Shown: one piece after another, positions 25,038 through 33,398 of the stretch
Position numbering within the stretch: the first letter of the stretch is position 1
Layout of the letters: each line of letters opens with the position of its first letter
DNA from: Miltoncostaea oceani
GTDB taxonomy: Bacteria; Actinomycetota; Thermoleophilia; Miltoncostaeales; Miltoncostaeaceae
Direction: 5' to 3'
DNA: 64,000 nucleotides
NCBI RefSeq assembly: GCF_018141545.1
Contig: NZ_CP064356.1
Coordinates: 310,001-374,000 of the forward strand
Notes under the pieces: model-generated
The model's database searches: none
Told to the model about the DNA's origin: nothing
Seen by the model: only the letters and a program-made list of their open reading frames with translations
Program-made: the position numbers and the translations under genes

Positions 25038-25928
25038 GTGACCACCTCCCCCCCGGAGGCCGCACCGCGGGCGGCGGGCCTCGGGCTGATCCCGGCCCTC
25101 CTGAGCTTCGTGCGCTTCTCGCACACGATTTTCGCGCTGCCCTTCGCGCTGGCCTCGGCCGTCCTCGCCCGCCTCGAGGTCCCCGCCGCCGCGACGCTCG
25201 GGTGGATCCTCCTCGCGATGGTCGGGGCCCGCACCCTCGCGATGGCCCTGAACCGCGTCATCGACGCCGACATCGACGCCGCCAACCCGCGCACCGCGTC
25301 CCGCGAGCTGCCGTCGGGCCGCCTCGCGCTCGGCCAGGTCGCCGGGCTCTGCGCCGTCAGCCTGGCGATGCTGCTCGTCGCCGTCTCCCAGCTCCCCGAG
25401 GAGACGTGGGTGCTGTGGCCCGTCCCCGTCGCCGCCTTCGTGCTCTACCCCCTCGCCAAGCGGGTGACGTGGGCCTGCCACCTCGCGCTCGGCCTCACCA
25501 TCGGGATCGCGCCGATGGGGGCGTGGCTCGCCGTCACCGGCGACCTCGGCGCGGCGCCCGTCATGCTCGGCCTCGGGGTCGCCCTCTGGATCGCGGGCTT
25601 CGACATCATCTACGCGCTCCTCGACGTCGACTTCGACCGCTCACACGGCGTCCACTCCGTCCCCGCGCGCTTCGGCGAGGCGCGCGCGCTCTGGGTCACC
25701 CGCGGGCTGCACGCCGGGGCGATCGCCCTGCTCGCCGCCGCGGGCGCCGCCGCCGGCGCCGGGTGGTGGTACGCCGTCGGCGTCGCCCTCTGCGCCCTCG
25801 TGCTCCTCTACGAGAACGCGATCGTCCGGCCCGGCGACACCCGCCGCGTGCAGGCGGCCTTCGCGCAGTCGAACGGGCTGCTCGCCGTCGTCTTCCTGGC
25901 CTTCACCCTCGCCGACGTCACGCTCTAG
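25038..25928 (+). CDS. mqnP: UbiA-family polyprenyltransferase, MqnP-like (menaquinone synthesis)
   Basis: 296 residues with 8-9 membrane helices. The opening FVRFSHTIFALPFALAS, the first Asp motif NRVIDADIDAANPRTASREL and the second motif DIIYALLDVDFDRSHGVHSV match the 4-hydroxybenzoate-type branch of UbiA used as MqnP in the futalosine menaquinone pathway (established family knowledge). The gene symbol rests on this pattern and on the quinone/cytochrome context; UbiA proper is the alternative. First gene of the operon; ccmA follows with no intergenic base. Confidence 0.78.
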   Translation: MTTSPPEAAPRAAGLGLIPALLSFVRFSHTIFALPFALASAVLARLEVPAAATLGWILLAMVGARTLAMALNRVIDADIDAANPRTASRELPSGRLALGQVAGLCAVSLAMLLVAVSQLPEETWVLWPVPVAAFVLYPLAKRVTWACHLALGLTIGIAPMGAWLAVTGDLGAAPVMLGLGVALWIAGFDIIYALLDVDFDRSHGVHSVPARFGEARALWVTRGLHAGAIALLAAAGAAAGAGWWYAVGVALCALVLLYENAIVRPGDTRRVQAAFAQSNGLLAVVFLAFTLADVTL

Positions 25929-26642
25929 ATGACCGGTCCGCCGGCCGAGCTGGTGCGGGCGACCGGTCTGGTGAAGCGCTTCGGGGACCGGACCGCCGTC
26001 GACCGGGTCGGCCTGGCCGTCGCCGGCGGCGAGTGCCTCGCGGTGCTCGGCCCGAACGGCGCCGGCAAGAGCACGCTGCTGCGGATGGTCGCCACGCTCC
26101 TGCGTCCCGAGGCGGGGGAGGTCGAGGTCTGCGGGCACCCCCTCCCGGCGCGCGCCAACCGCGCCCGTGCCGAGATCGGCTACCTCGGGCACGACCCCAT
26201 GGTCTACCTCGACCTCACCGCGCGGCAGAACCTCGAGCTCTACGCCGACCTCTTCGGCCTGGACGACGCCCGCGACCGGGTCGACCGGGGCCTCGACCGG
26301 GTCGGTCTGCTCGCCCGATCATTCGACCCCGTCCGAACGTTCAGCCGCGGGATGGCGCAACGCCTCGGCCTCGCGCGGGCCCTCCTGCACGAGCCGCGGG
26401 TGCTGCTGCTCGACGAGCCCTACTCGGGCCTCGACGCCGCCGGCGCCCGCCTGCTCGACGCCGTCCTGGCCGACCTCGGCGACGACCGCGCCGCGATCAT
26501 CGTCACCCACGAGGTCGAGCGGGGCGTCGCCCTCGCCGGCAGCGTGCTCGTGATGCGGGCCGGGCGGACGGTGCTGCGCGAGTCGCTCGCCGGGGCCGAG
26601 GGCCCCGCCTTCCGGCGCCGCTACGAGGAGCTCGTGGCGTGA
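25929..26642 (+). CDS. ccmA: Haem exporter ATP-binding subunit
   Basis: 237 residues. ABC ATPase with Walker A GPNGAGKST, signature FSRGMAQRLGLARALLHEP (CcmA-type replacement of LSGGQ), Walker B VLLLDEPYSGLD and switch His in IVTHE. With CcmB it powers the system that loads and releases haem from the chaperone during cytochrome c maturation. ATG directly follows the prenyltransferase stop; its own stop overlaps ccmB (GTGA). Confidence 0.88.
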   Translation: MTGPPAELVRATGLVKRFGDRTAVDRVGLAVAGGECLAVLGPNGAGKSTLLRMVATLLRPEAGEVEVCGHPLPARANRARAEIGYLGHDPMVYLDLTARQNLELYADLFGLDDARDRVDRGLDRVGLLARSFDPVRTFSRGMAQRLGLARALLHEPRVLLLDEPYSGLDAAGARLLDAVLADLGDDRAAIIVTHEVERGVALAGSVLVMRAGRTVLRESLAGAEGPAFRRRYEELVA

Positions 26643-27337
26643 GCGCCGCACGCCCCGCCTGGCGGCGCCAGCTCCGCGCCCTGCTGCTGAAGGACCTGCG
26701 GCTCGAGCTGAGGACGCGGGACACGGTCGTCGCCATGCTGCTTTTCGCGATCGTCGCGATGACCATCTTCCAGTTCGCCGTGGGGTCGCGCGGCGAGGAC
26801 CTCACCCCCGCCGCCGGGGGGATCCTGTGGGCCGTGCTCGCCCTCACGGCGGTGCTCGGCGTCGGGCGCTCGTGGGTGCCGGAGCGGGAGCAGCGGGTGC
26901 TCGACGGCATCCTCGGCGCCCCCGTCCCCCGCGACGTCCTGATGGCGGCGAAGGCGGGGGCCATCTACGCCTACCTCCTGGCCGTCGAGATCGTCGCCGT
27001 GCCGGTGATGGCGCTGTTCTTCATCCGGGAGCCCGACCCCGTCGACCTGCTCCTGATCGGTGTCGTATGCCTCATTGCGAACGTCGGGATCGCGGTCCTC
27101 GGATCCCTGCTCGCCGTGCTCGCCCTCTTCGCCCGGGCGCGCGAGCTGCTCCTGCCGGTCCTGTTCCTCCCCTCCCTGCTGCCCGTCGTCATCGCCGCGG
27201 CGGGCGCGACGCACGCCGTCGCAGCGGGGACGAACGACCTCGCGGAGTACCGGGGCTACTGCCTGTTCCTCGGGGTGTATGCGGTAATCTTCGGGCTTGT
27301 GGCCTACGCGACGTACGAGCACGTCTTCGATGACTGA
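26639..27337 (+). CDS. ccmB: Haem exporter membrane subunit
   Basis: 232 residues with six membrane helices. LLLKDLRLELRTRDTVVAML and the loop VPEREQRVLDGILGAPVPRD are typical for CcmB, as is the C-terminal helix before YEHVFDD. It is the permease part of CcmABCD. The start is GTG 26639, overlapping ccmA; the frame upstream is a shadow of earlier genes. It overlaps ccmC by 8 bases. Confidence 0.88.
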   Translation: MSAARPAWRRQLRALLLKDLRLELRTRDTVVAMLLFAIVAMTIFQFAVGSRGEDLTPAAGGILWAVLALTAVLGVGRSWVPEREQRVLDGILGAPVPRDVLMAAKAGAIYAYLLAVEIVAVPVMALFFIREPDPVDLLLIGVVCLIANVGIAVLGSLLAVLALFARARELLLPVLFLPSLLPVVIAAAGATHAVAAGTNDLAEYRGYCLFLGVYAVIFGLVAYATYEHVFDD

Positions 27338-28025
27338 CGCGCGTCCGTCCCGGCGTCTGGCGGTCACCGGCGGCGTGTCGGCGGCCCTCGTGCTGCTGGC
27401 GACCTACGGGGTGTTCTTCGTCGCGCCCGAGGACGCCGACCAGGGGATCATCCAGAAGATCTTCTACTTCCACGTGGCCATCGCCATCGTCGGCCTCGGC
27501 GCCTTCGGCGTCGCCGCGATCTACGGCATCCGCTACCTCCGCTCCCGCGACGAGCGCTTCGACGAGATCTCCTCGATCTCGATCGGCATCGGCCTCGCCT
27601 TCTCCGTCCTGGTGGTCATCACCGGGTCGATCTGGGCGAAGGCGTCGTGGGGCACCTGGTGGGTCTGGACCGACCCGCGCCTCGTGACGTTCCTGATCGT
27701 CCTGCTGCTCTACGCCGCCTACTTCGTGCTCCGGTCGTCGGCCGAGGGCGAGCGCCAGGCCCGGTACTCGGCCGTCTACTCGGTCGCCGCCTTCGCCTCC
27801 GTGCCGCTGTCGTTCTACTCGGTGCGCGTCGCGCGCTCGTTCGTGCACCCCGTCGTCTTCACCCAGAACGGGGCGGACATGCCGAACTCGATGCTGATCT
27901 GGTTCGTCGTGACGCTCCTCGCGACGGTCGGCGTCTTCCTGACCCTGCTGCAGATCGAGCTCGTCCAGCGCCGCGCCGACCGCGCGCTGCGCCGGGTCAA
28001 GGCGCGCCTGGAGGCGACGGCGTGA
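27330..28025 (+). CDS. ccmC: CcmC-type haem-handling protein of cytochrome c maturation
   Basis: 231 residues, six helices. The tryptophan-rich haem-binding motif SWGTWWVWTDPRL is intact, with flanking conserved histidines in FYFHVAIA and FVHPVVF. It delivers haem to the chaperone CcmE in system I. No CcmE gene is in the window, so the rest of the pathway must lie elsewhere. ATG 27330 lies inside the ccmB end. Confidence 0.9.
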   Translation: MTDARPSRRLAVTGGVSAALVLLATYGVFFVAPEDADQGIIQKIFYFHVAIAIVGLGAFGVAAIYGIRYLRSRDERFDEISSISIGIGLAFSVLVVITGSIWAKASWGTWWVWTDPRLVTFLIVLLLYAAYFVLRSSAEGERQARYSAVYSVAAFASVPLSFYSVRVARSFVHPVVFTQNGADMPNSMLIWFVVTLLATVGVFLTLLQIELVQRRADRALRRVKARLEATA

Positions 28026-28213
28026 GCTCCGGCGGCGAGTACGTGGTCGCGGCGTACGGGGTCGTCCTCTTCGCCCTCCTCGTCTACGTCGTCGTGATCG
28101 GGCTCAAGTCGGCGCGCCAGGCGCGCGAGACGGAACTGCTCGCGAAGCTCATCGAGAGCCGGGCGGATGCCGAGGACGACGTCATGGACGCATTGGAGCC
28201 GGTGGACCGGTGA
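28022..28213 (+). CDS. CcmD-like small membrane protein
   Basis: 63 residues with a single helix (YVVAAYGVVLFALLVYVVVIGL) followed by a charged cytoplasmic tail. Position immediately after ccmC, size and topology match CcmD, which helps release holo-CcmE. Sequence conservation in this family is weak, so the name rests on context. GTG 28022 overlaps ccmC and the stop overlaps the next start (GTGA on both sides). Confidence 0.75.
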   Translation: MSSGGEYVVAAYGVVLFALLVYVVVIGLKSARQARETELLAKLIESRADAEDDVMDALEPVDR

Positions 28214-28878
28214 CCCACGCGCCGGGATCCCCACGCCCCCTCTACCCGATGTTCGTCGACATCGGCGGCCGCCGCTGCCTCGTGGTGGGCGGCGGGACGA
28301 TCGCGACCGACAAGGCCCGCAAGCTCGTCGAGCACGGCGCCGTCCTGCGCGTCGTGAGCCCCGACGTCACCGCCGAGCTGGCCGCCATGACCGCCGCCGG
28401 CGGCGCCGAGCACCGCGGCCGCACCTACCTGCCCGAGGACCTCGACGGCTGCACCCTGGCGTTCGCGGCGACCGACCGCGCCGACGTGAACCGCGCCGTC
28501 GCCGCCGACGCGCGGGAGCGGGGGATCCCCTGCAACGTCGCCGACGCCCCCGCCCGCGGCGACTTCACCGTCCCCTCCGTCGTGCGCCGCGGCGACCTCG
28601 CGATCGCCGTGTCGACCGGCGGGGCGAGCCCCGTCGTCGCCCGGCACGTCCGGCGGCGGATCGAGGAGGCCTACGGACCCGAGTGGGAGGCGCTGATCGC
28701 GTTGCTGCGCGACCTGCGCGGCGACCTCAAGGCCCGCCACCGCGACATGCCCGGCCGCCGGGCCGCGGTCGAGCGCCTGATGGAGTCCGACGTCCTGCGG
28801 CGCCTCGCCGAGGGCGACGACGACGGCGCCCGCGCGCTCGCGCGCCGCGTGCTCGACCTCGAGGGGGTGGCGGCGTGA
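28210..28878 (+). CDS. Precorrin-2 dehydrogenase/sirohydrochlorin ferrochelatase (Met8/CysG N-terminal type)
   Basis: 222 residues. It starts PLYPMFVDIGGRRCLVVGGG, the Rossmann NAD-binding loop of the CysG-N/Met8 family, and continues AATDRADVNRAVAADARERG and FTVPSVVRRGDLAIAVSTGG. It oxidises precorrin-2 to sirohydrochlorin and inserts iron to make sirohaem, using product from CobA encoded downstream. GTG 28210 and the stop both overlap neighbours. Confidence 0.9.
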   Translation: MTHAPGSPRPLYPMFVDIGGRRCLVVGGGTIATDKARKLVEHGAVLRVVSPDVTAELAAMTAAGGAEHRGRTYLPEDLDGCTLAFAATDRADVNRAVAADARERGIPCNVADAPARGDFTVPSVVRRGDLAIAVSTGGASPVVARHVRRRIEEAYGPEWEALIALLRDLRGDLKARHRDMPGRRAAVERLMESDVLRRLAEGDDDGARALARRVLDLEGVAA

Positions 28879-30164
28879 ACCTCCTCGTCCTCGGCCTCTC
28901 CCACAAGACCGCGCCGGTCGAGCAGCGCGAGAAGGCGGCGCTCTCCGACAGCGCCGCCCGCCAGATGCTCCGCGAGCTGATGGCCCACGGCACCGTCGAC
29001 GAGGCCATCGCCCTCTCGACCTGCAACCGCACCGAGGTCTACGTCGGCACGCCCGACCCCCTCCGCGCCGAGGACGCCGTCGCCGCCGCGATCGTCGCCC
29101 ACACCAAGATCTCCGGCGAGGAGCTCGCCTGCGCCCGCTACGTGCTGCGCGACGACCGCGCCGCCGCGCAGCTCTTCCGGGTGACGTCGAGCCTCGACTC
29201 GATGGTCATCGGAGAGAGCGAGATCCAGGGTCAGGTGCGCTCCGCCTGGGACCTCGCCGTCGAGGAGGGCAGCGCCGGCCCGCTCCTCAACCAGCTGTTC
29301 CGCCAGGCGATCGAGGTCGGCAAGAGCATCCGCACGCGCACGCGCATCGGGTCGGGGTCGTCGTCGGTCCCCGCCGTCGCGCTCGACCTGGCCGAGGACG
29401 TCCTGTCCGACCTGCCGGGCCGGCGGGTGCTGGTGATCGGCGCGGGCCGCATGGCCGAGGCGACGACCCTCGCCCTCATGCAGCACGGCGTCCGCGACGT
29501 CGTCGTCGCCAACCGGACCGTCGGGACCGCCCGCACCCTCGCCGAGCGCTTCGGGGGCCGCGGCGTGGGCTTCGACCGGATCGACGAGGAGCTGCGGGGC
29601 GCCGACATCGTCATCTCCTCGACCGACGCGCCCCACCCGATCCTCGGCCCCGACGAGATCTCCCCCGTCATGGCCGACCGCGCCGACCGGCCGATGGTCG
29701 TCGTCGACATCTCCGTCCCCCGCGACGTGGACGCCGCCGTCGCCGCGGTGCCCGGGGTCGCGCTCTACGACATCGACGACCTCGAGCGCGTCGTCGAGGC
29801 CAACATCAACGGCCGCCGCCTCGAGGCCGAGCGCGGCGAGGGCTTCGTCATCGGCGCCGTCCAGGGCTTCTCGGCGTGGCGCCGCGGCCTGTCCGCCACC
29901 CCCGCGATCACGTCGCTGCGCCAGCGCGCCGAGGCGATCCGCCGGGGCGAGCTCGAGCGGATCGAGAGCCAGTGGGACTCCCCGCTCACCGACGCCGACC
30001 GCGAGCGCCTCGAGGCCCTCACCAAGAGCATCGTCAACAAGCTCCTCCACGAGCCGACCGTACGCGTGAGGGCGGCCGCCGAGGGTGGCGACGGCGAGGC
30101 CCTGCGCCACCTCGAGAGCCTGCGTCACCTCTTCGGGCTCGAGGCGCAGACCGGCACGAACTAG
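28875..30164 (+). CDS. hemA: Glutamyl-tRNA reductase
   Basis: 429 residues. Catalytic Cys50 lies in ALSTCNRTEVY; GESEIQGQVRSAW and the NADPH loop VLVIGAGRMAEATTLAL are present, and the C-terminal dimerisation helices reach LHEPTVRVR. It commits glutamyl-tRNA(Glu) to tetrapyrrole synthesis by the C5 route. GTG 28875 overlaps the Met8-like gene. The N-terminus VNLLVLGLSHKTAPVE is a standard HemA start, so the upstream open frame is a shadow. Confidence 0.95.
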   Translation: MNLLVLGLSHKTAPVEQREKAALSDSAARQMLRELMAHGTVDEAIALSTCNRTEVYVGTPDPLRAEDAVAAAIVAHTKISGEELACARYVLRDDRAAAQLFRVTSSLDSMVIGESEIQGQVRSAWDLAVEEGSAGPLLNQLFRQAIEVGKSIRTRTRIGSGSSSVPAVALDLAEDVLSDLPGRRVLVIGAGRMAEATTLALMQHGVRDVVVANRTVGTARTLAERFGGRGVGFDRIDEELRGADIVISSTDAPHPILGPDEISPVMADRADRPMVVVDISVPRDVDAAVAAVPGVALYDIDDLERVVEANINGRRLEAERGEGFVIGAVQGFSAWRRGLSATPAITSLRQRAEAIRRGELERIESQWDSPLTDADRERLEALTKSIVNKLLHEPTVRVRAAAEGGDGEALRHLESLRHLFGLEAQTGTN

Positions 30165-30169
30165 CCGCC

Positions 30170-31051
30170 GTCCGCATCGTCATCGCCACGCGGCAGTCGC
30201 CGCTCGCCCTCGCCCAGACCGGCCTGGTGGCGGACGCCCTGCGCGCGGCCGGCCACACGCCGGAGCTGCTCGGGCTGACCACCACCGGCGACCGCTGGAG
30301 CGCATCCGGCACCGGCCCCGCCCCCGACAAGGGGCTGTTCGTGAAGGAGCTCGAGGAGGCCCTCCGCGACGGCCGCGCCGACGTGGCCGTCCACTCCGCG
30401 AAGGACCTCCCCGGCGAGCTGCCGGCGGGGCTCGCGGTGCTCGCCGTCCCCCCGCGGGAGGACCCCCGCGACGTGATCGTCGGCCCCGGCGACGGGCTCG
30501 ACGGCCTGCCCGCCGGCGCGCGCGTCGCGACGGGCAGCCCGCGCCGCGCCGCGCAGGTGCTCGCCGCCCGCCCCGACCTCGTGATCGTCCCGATCCGCGG
30601 CAACGTCGGCACCCGCCTCGACAAGCTCGCCCGGGGCGACGCCGACGCCCTCGTGCTCGCCGCCGCGGGCCTCCGCCGCCTCGGCCTCGCGCCCGCCGGC
30701 ATGGTGGCCCTGCCCGTCGCGGTCTCGACCCCCGCCCCTGGCCAGGGCCTGCTCGCCGTCGAGGGCCGCCCCGGCGCCCCCGCCGCCGCGGCCGCCGCGG
30801 CGGTGCTCGACGACGCCGACGCCCACGCGTGTCTGCGCGCCGAGCGCGCCGTCCTCGCGGCGCTCGGCGGCGGCTGCCTCGAACCGATCGGCGCCCTCTG
30901 CGAGGTCCACGCCGGCGGGCTGCGGATGACCGCCTTCGCGGGATCCGCCGACGGGTCCCGTGGCGAGCGCGTCGTCGTGGAGGGCCCGCGTGACGACCCC
31001 GAGGGGCTCGGGGCGGCCGCGGCGGAGCGCCTCGCGGGGGTCCGCCGGTGA
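30170..31051 (+). CDS. hemC: Porphobilinogen deaminase (hydroxymethylbilane synthase), no canonical start codon
   Basis: About 293 residues from the natural N-terminus RIVIATRQSPLALAQTG. The catalytic Asp lies in VHSAKDLP, and the dipyrromethane-cofactor Cys in GGGCLEPIGAL. It polymerises four porphobilinogens. The odd point is the start: the conserved N-terminus is preceded by GTC (30170) and the frame has no ATG, GTG or TTG close by; the nearest in-frame GTG I find is 29972, about 200 bases inside hemA. A GTC or ATC start, or a sequence error, is therefore likely. No Shine-Dalgarno is visible. Its stop overlaps the next gene. Confidence 0.85.
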   Translation, partial: VRIVIATRQSPLALAQTGLVADALRAAGHTPELLGLTTTGDRWSASGTGPAPDKGLFVKELEEALRDGRADVAVHSAKDLPGELPAGLAVLAVPPREDPRDVIVGPGDGLDGLPAGARVATGSPRRAAQVLAARPDLVIVPIRGNVGTRLDKLARGDADALVLAAAGLRRLGLAPAGMVALPVAVSTPAPGQGLLAVEGRPGAPAAAAAAAVLDDADAHACLRAERAVLAALGGGCLEPIGALCEVHAGGLRMTAFAGSADGSRGERVVVEGPRDDPEGLGAAAAERLAGVRR

Positions 31052-32574
31052 GCGGGTTCGTCCACCTCGTCGGCGCGGGACCGGGCGACCCCGGCCTGCT
31101 GACCGTGGCGGGCCGGAGGGCCCTCGAGCGGGCGGAGGTCGTCGTCTACGACCGCCTCGGCACCGAGGAGCTGATGCCGCTCTGCCCGCCGGACGCGGTC
31201 CTGCTCAACGCGGGCAAGTCACCGGGCCGCCAGGCCATGACGCAGGACGAGATCAACGCGGCGCTCGTCGAGCACGGCGCGGCGGGGCGCCGTGTGGTGC
31301 GCCTCAAGGGCGGCGACCCCTTCGTCTTCGGCCGGGGGGGCGAGGAGGCGGAGGCCCTGCGCGCCGCCGGCGTCGAGTACGCCGTCGTCCCCGGCATCAC
31401 CAGCGCCATCGCCGCCCCCGCCTACGCGGGCATCCCCGTCACGCACCGCGGCGTGGCGACGTCGTTCACCGTCGTCACCGGCCACGAGGACCCGACGAAG
31501 GAGTCCGAGCAGACCGACTGGGATGCGCTCGCCCGCGTCCCCGGGACGCTCGTGATCCTCATGGGCATGGGGCGCCTCGCGGCCATCTCGGCGGCGCTGA
31601 TCGCCGGCGGCCGCCCGCCCGGCCAGCCCGCCGCCGCCGTGCAGTGGGGCACGACCCCCCGCCAGCGCCGGGTGGTCGCGACCCTCGGCGACCTGCCGGC
31701 ACGGGTCCGCGAGGAGGGCCTCGGCTCGCCCGCCGTCGTGGTCGTCGGCCCCGTCGCCGGGCTCGCGGAGGGCATCGACTGGATCGAGCGCCGGCCGTTG
31801 CGCGGCCGGACGGTGGTGGTCACGCGGGCGCGCGCCCAGGCCAGCGAGCTGTCGGACCGCCTCCGCGCCCTCGGCGCCGCCGTCGTCGAGCTGCCCGCGA
31901 TCCGCATCTCCCCGCTGCCCGGCACGCCGGAGCTCGACGACGCCCTCACGCGCCTCGACGGCTACGGCCTGATCGTGCTGACGAGCGTCAACGGCGTCGA
32001 CGCCCTGTTCGCGGCGCTCGCCGCCCGCGGACGCGACGCACGCGCGCTGCCCGCCGCCGCGACGGTCGTCGCGATCGGCCCCGCCACCGCCGAGCGGCTC
32101 GCCGCGCACGGGGTGCGCGCCGACCTGGTCCCGGAGCGCTTCGTCGCCGAGGGCATCCTGGAGTCGCTGGCGCAGACGCCCCTCGACGGCGTCCCGGTGC
32201 TCGTGGCGCGGGCCCGCGGGTCCCGTCCGGAGCTCGTCGACGGCCTCCGCGCACGCTGCGCCCACGTCGACGAGGTGGAGCTCTACGAGGCGGTGCCGGA
32301 GCCCGCCGACCCGGACGCGGTCGCCGCCGCCCTCGCCGCGAGCCACCTGACGTTCACGGCCTCCTCGACCGTCCGCAGCTTCATGGGCCTCCTCGGCCCC
32401 GGCGAGCGCGCCGCCCTGCGCGGCGGCCCGCGGGTCGTGTCCATCGGACCGGTCACCAGCGACACCGCCCGCGCCGAGGGCCTCGAGGTGCACGCCGAGG
32501 CCGCCGAGCACACGATCCCCGGGCTGGTCGCGGCGCTCCTCGCCGACGTGGCCGCGGCGGCACCCGCGCCGTGA
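31048..32574 (+). CDS. Fused uroporphyrinogen-III C-methyltransferase and uroporphyrinogen-III synthase
   Basis: 508 residues, CobA-HemD fusion. Residues 1-245 are the SUMT domain: FVHLVGAGPGDPGLLTVAG, the SAM-binding stretch RLKGGDPFVFGRGGEEAEAL and VVPGITSAIAAPAYAGIPVT. Residues about 250-500 are the HemD domain (TVVVTRARAQASELSDRLRA ... LTSVNGVDALF ... LTFTASSTVRSFMG). One protein thus closes the uroporphyrinogen-III ring and methylates it to precorrin-2, at the branch between haem and sirohaem. GTG 31048 overlaps hemC. Fusion of these two enzymes is well known in Gram-positive bacteria. Confidence 0.92.
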   Translation: MSGFVHLVGAGPGDPGLLTVAGRRALERAEVVVYDRLGTEELMPLCPPDAVLLNAGKSPGRQAMTQDEINAALVEHGAAGRRVVRLKGGDPFVFGRGGEEAEALRAAGVEYAVVPGITSAIAAPAYAGIPVTHRGVATSFTVVTGHEDPTKESEQTDWDALARVPGTLVILMGMGRLAAISAALIAGGRPPGQPAAAVQWGTTPRQRRVVATLGDLPARVREEGLGSPAVVVVGPVAGLAEGIDWIERRPLRGRTVVVTRARAQASELSDRLRALGAAVVELPAIRISPLPGTPELDDALTRLDGYGLIVLTSVNGVDALFAALAARGRDARALPAAATVVAIGPATAERLAAHGVRADLVPERFVAEGILESLAQTPLDGVPVLVARARGSRPELVDGLRARCAHVDEVELYEAVPEPADPDAVAAALAASHLTFTASSTVRSFMGLLGPGERAALRGGPRVVSIGPVTSDTARAEGLEVHAEAAEHTIPGLVAALLADVAAAAPAP

Positions 32575-33398
32575 GCGCCCCCGGCCCCCGGCCGGTGGTC
32601 GCGTTCCTCACCGACTTCGGCGCCGGCAGCGAGCACGTCGGCGCCCTCCACGCCGTCGTCGCCGCCGGATGCCCCGCGGCCGACCGGATCGACCTCGCCC
32701 ACGACCTCGTCGCCGGGGACATCCGCGCCGGGGCGCTCGTCCTGGCCCGCCTCGTCCCGTTGCTGCCGGGCGCCGTCCACGTCGCCGTCGTCGACCCCGG
32801 CGTCGGCACCGACCGCCGGGCCGTCGTCGTCTCCCTGGAGGGGGGCGGCGCCCTCGTCGGCCCCGACAACGGTCTGCTCGGACCCGCCGCGACGGCGGTG
32901 GGGGCCACCGGCGCCGTGGCGCTGCACCCCCTGCCGGACGACGCCCCCGCGACGTTCCACGGCCGCGACCTGTTCGCGCCGGCGGCCTCCCGCCTCGCCG
33001 CGGGGGAGTCCCCCGGCGCGCTCGGCACGCCCGTCGACCCGGCGGGGCTGCGGATGCCCGACCTGCCGCCGCCCCGCGTCGGCGACGGGACCCTCGCCGC
33101 CGAGGTGGTGCTCGTCGACCGCTACGGCAACGTGCAGCTCCTCGCCGGCGCCGCCGACCTGGAGCGCGCCGGGTTCACGGCGGGGGACCGCATCAGCGCG
33201 TCCGTGACCGACCGTCCCCACCCCGTCACCGTGGCGCGGGCGTTCGGGGACGTCGCGCCGAAGGGGATGCTCGTGCACGTCGACTCCCACGGCATGGTCG
33301 CGATCGCCGTCAACGGCGGGGACGCCGCACGCCGCATCGGCGCCGCCCCCGGCGACCTGCTCACCCTCGCGCGGTGGCCCCTCCCCGCCGCGCCGTGA
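32571..33398 (+). CDS. SAM hydroxide adenosyltransferase (DUF62 family)
   Basis: 275 residues. VVAFLTDFGAGSEHVGALHA, AVHVAVVDPGVGTDRRAVVV and FHGRDLFAPAASRLA are the three signatures of the family, with conserved Asp, Arg and His (ARDLF-type motif). Family members hydrolyse S-adenosylmethionine to adenosine and methionine; halogenases of the same fold need extra residues that I cannot confirm. GTG 32571 overlaps cobA-hemD, so it belongs to the tetrapyrrole operon and may moderate SAM supply for methylation (inference). The 3' end overlaps the convergent ATP-grasp gene by 38 bases. Confidence 0.88.
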   Translation: MSAPGPRPVVAFLTDFGAGSEHVGALHAVVAAGCPAADRIDLAHDLVAGDIRAGALVLARLVPLLPGAVHVAVVDPGVGTDRRAVVVSLEGGGALVGPDNGLLGPAATAVGATGAVALHPLPDDAPATFHGRDLFAPAASRLAAGESPGALGTPVDPAGLRMPDLPPPRVGDGTLAAEVVLVDRYGNVQLLAGAADLERAGFTAGDRISASVTDRPHPVTVARAFGDVAPKGMLVHVDSHGMVAIAVNGGDAARRIGAAPGDLLTLARWPLPAAP

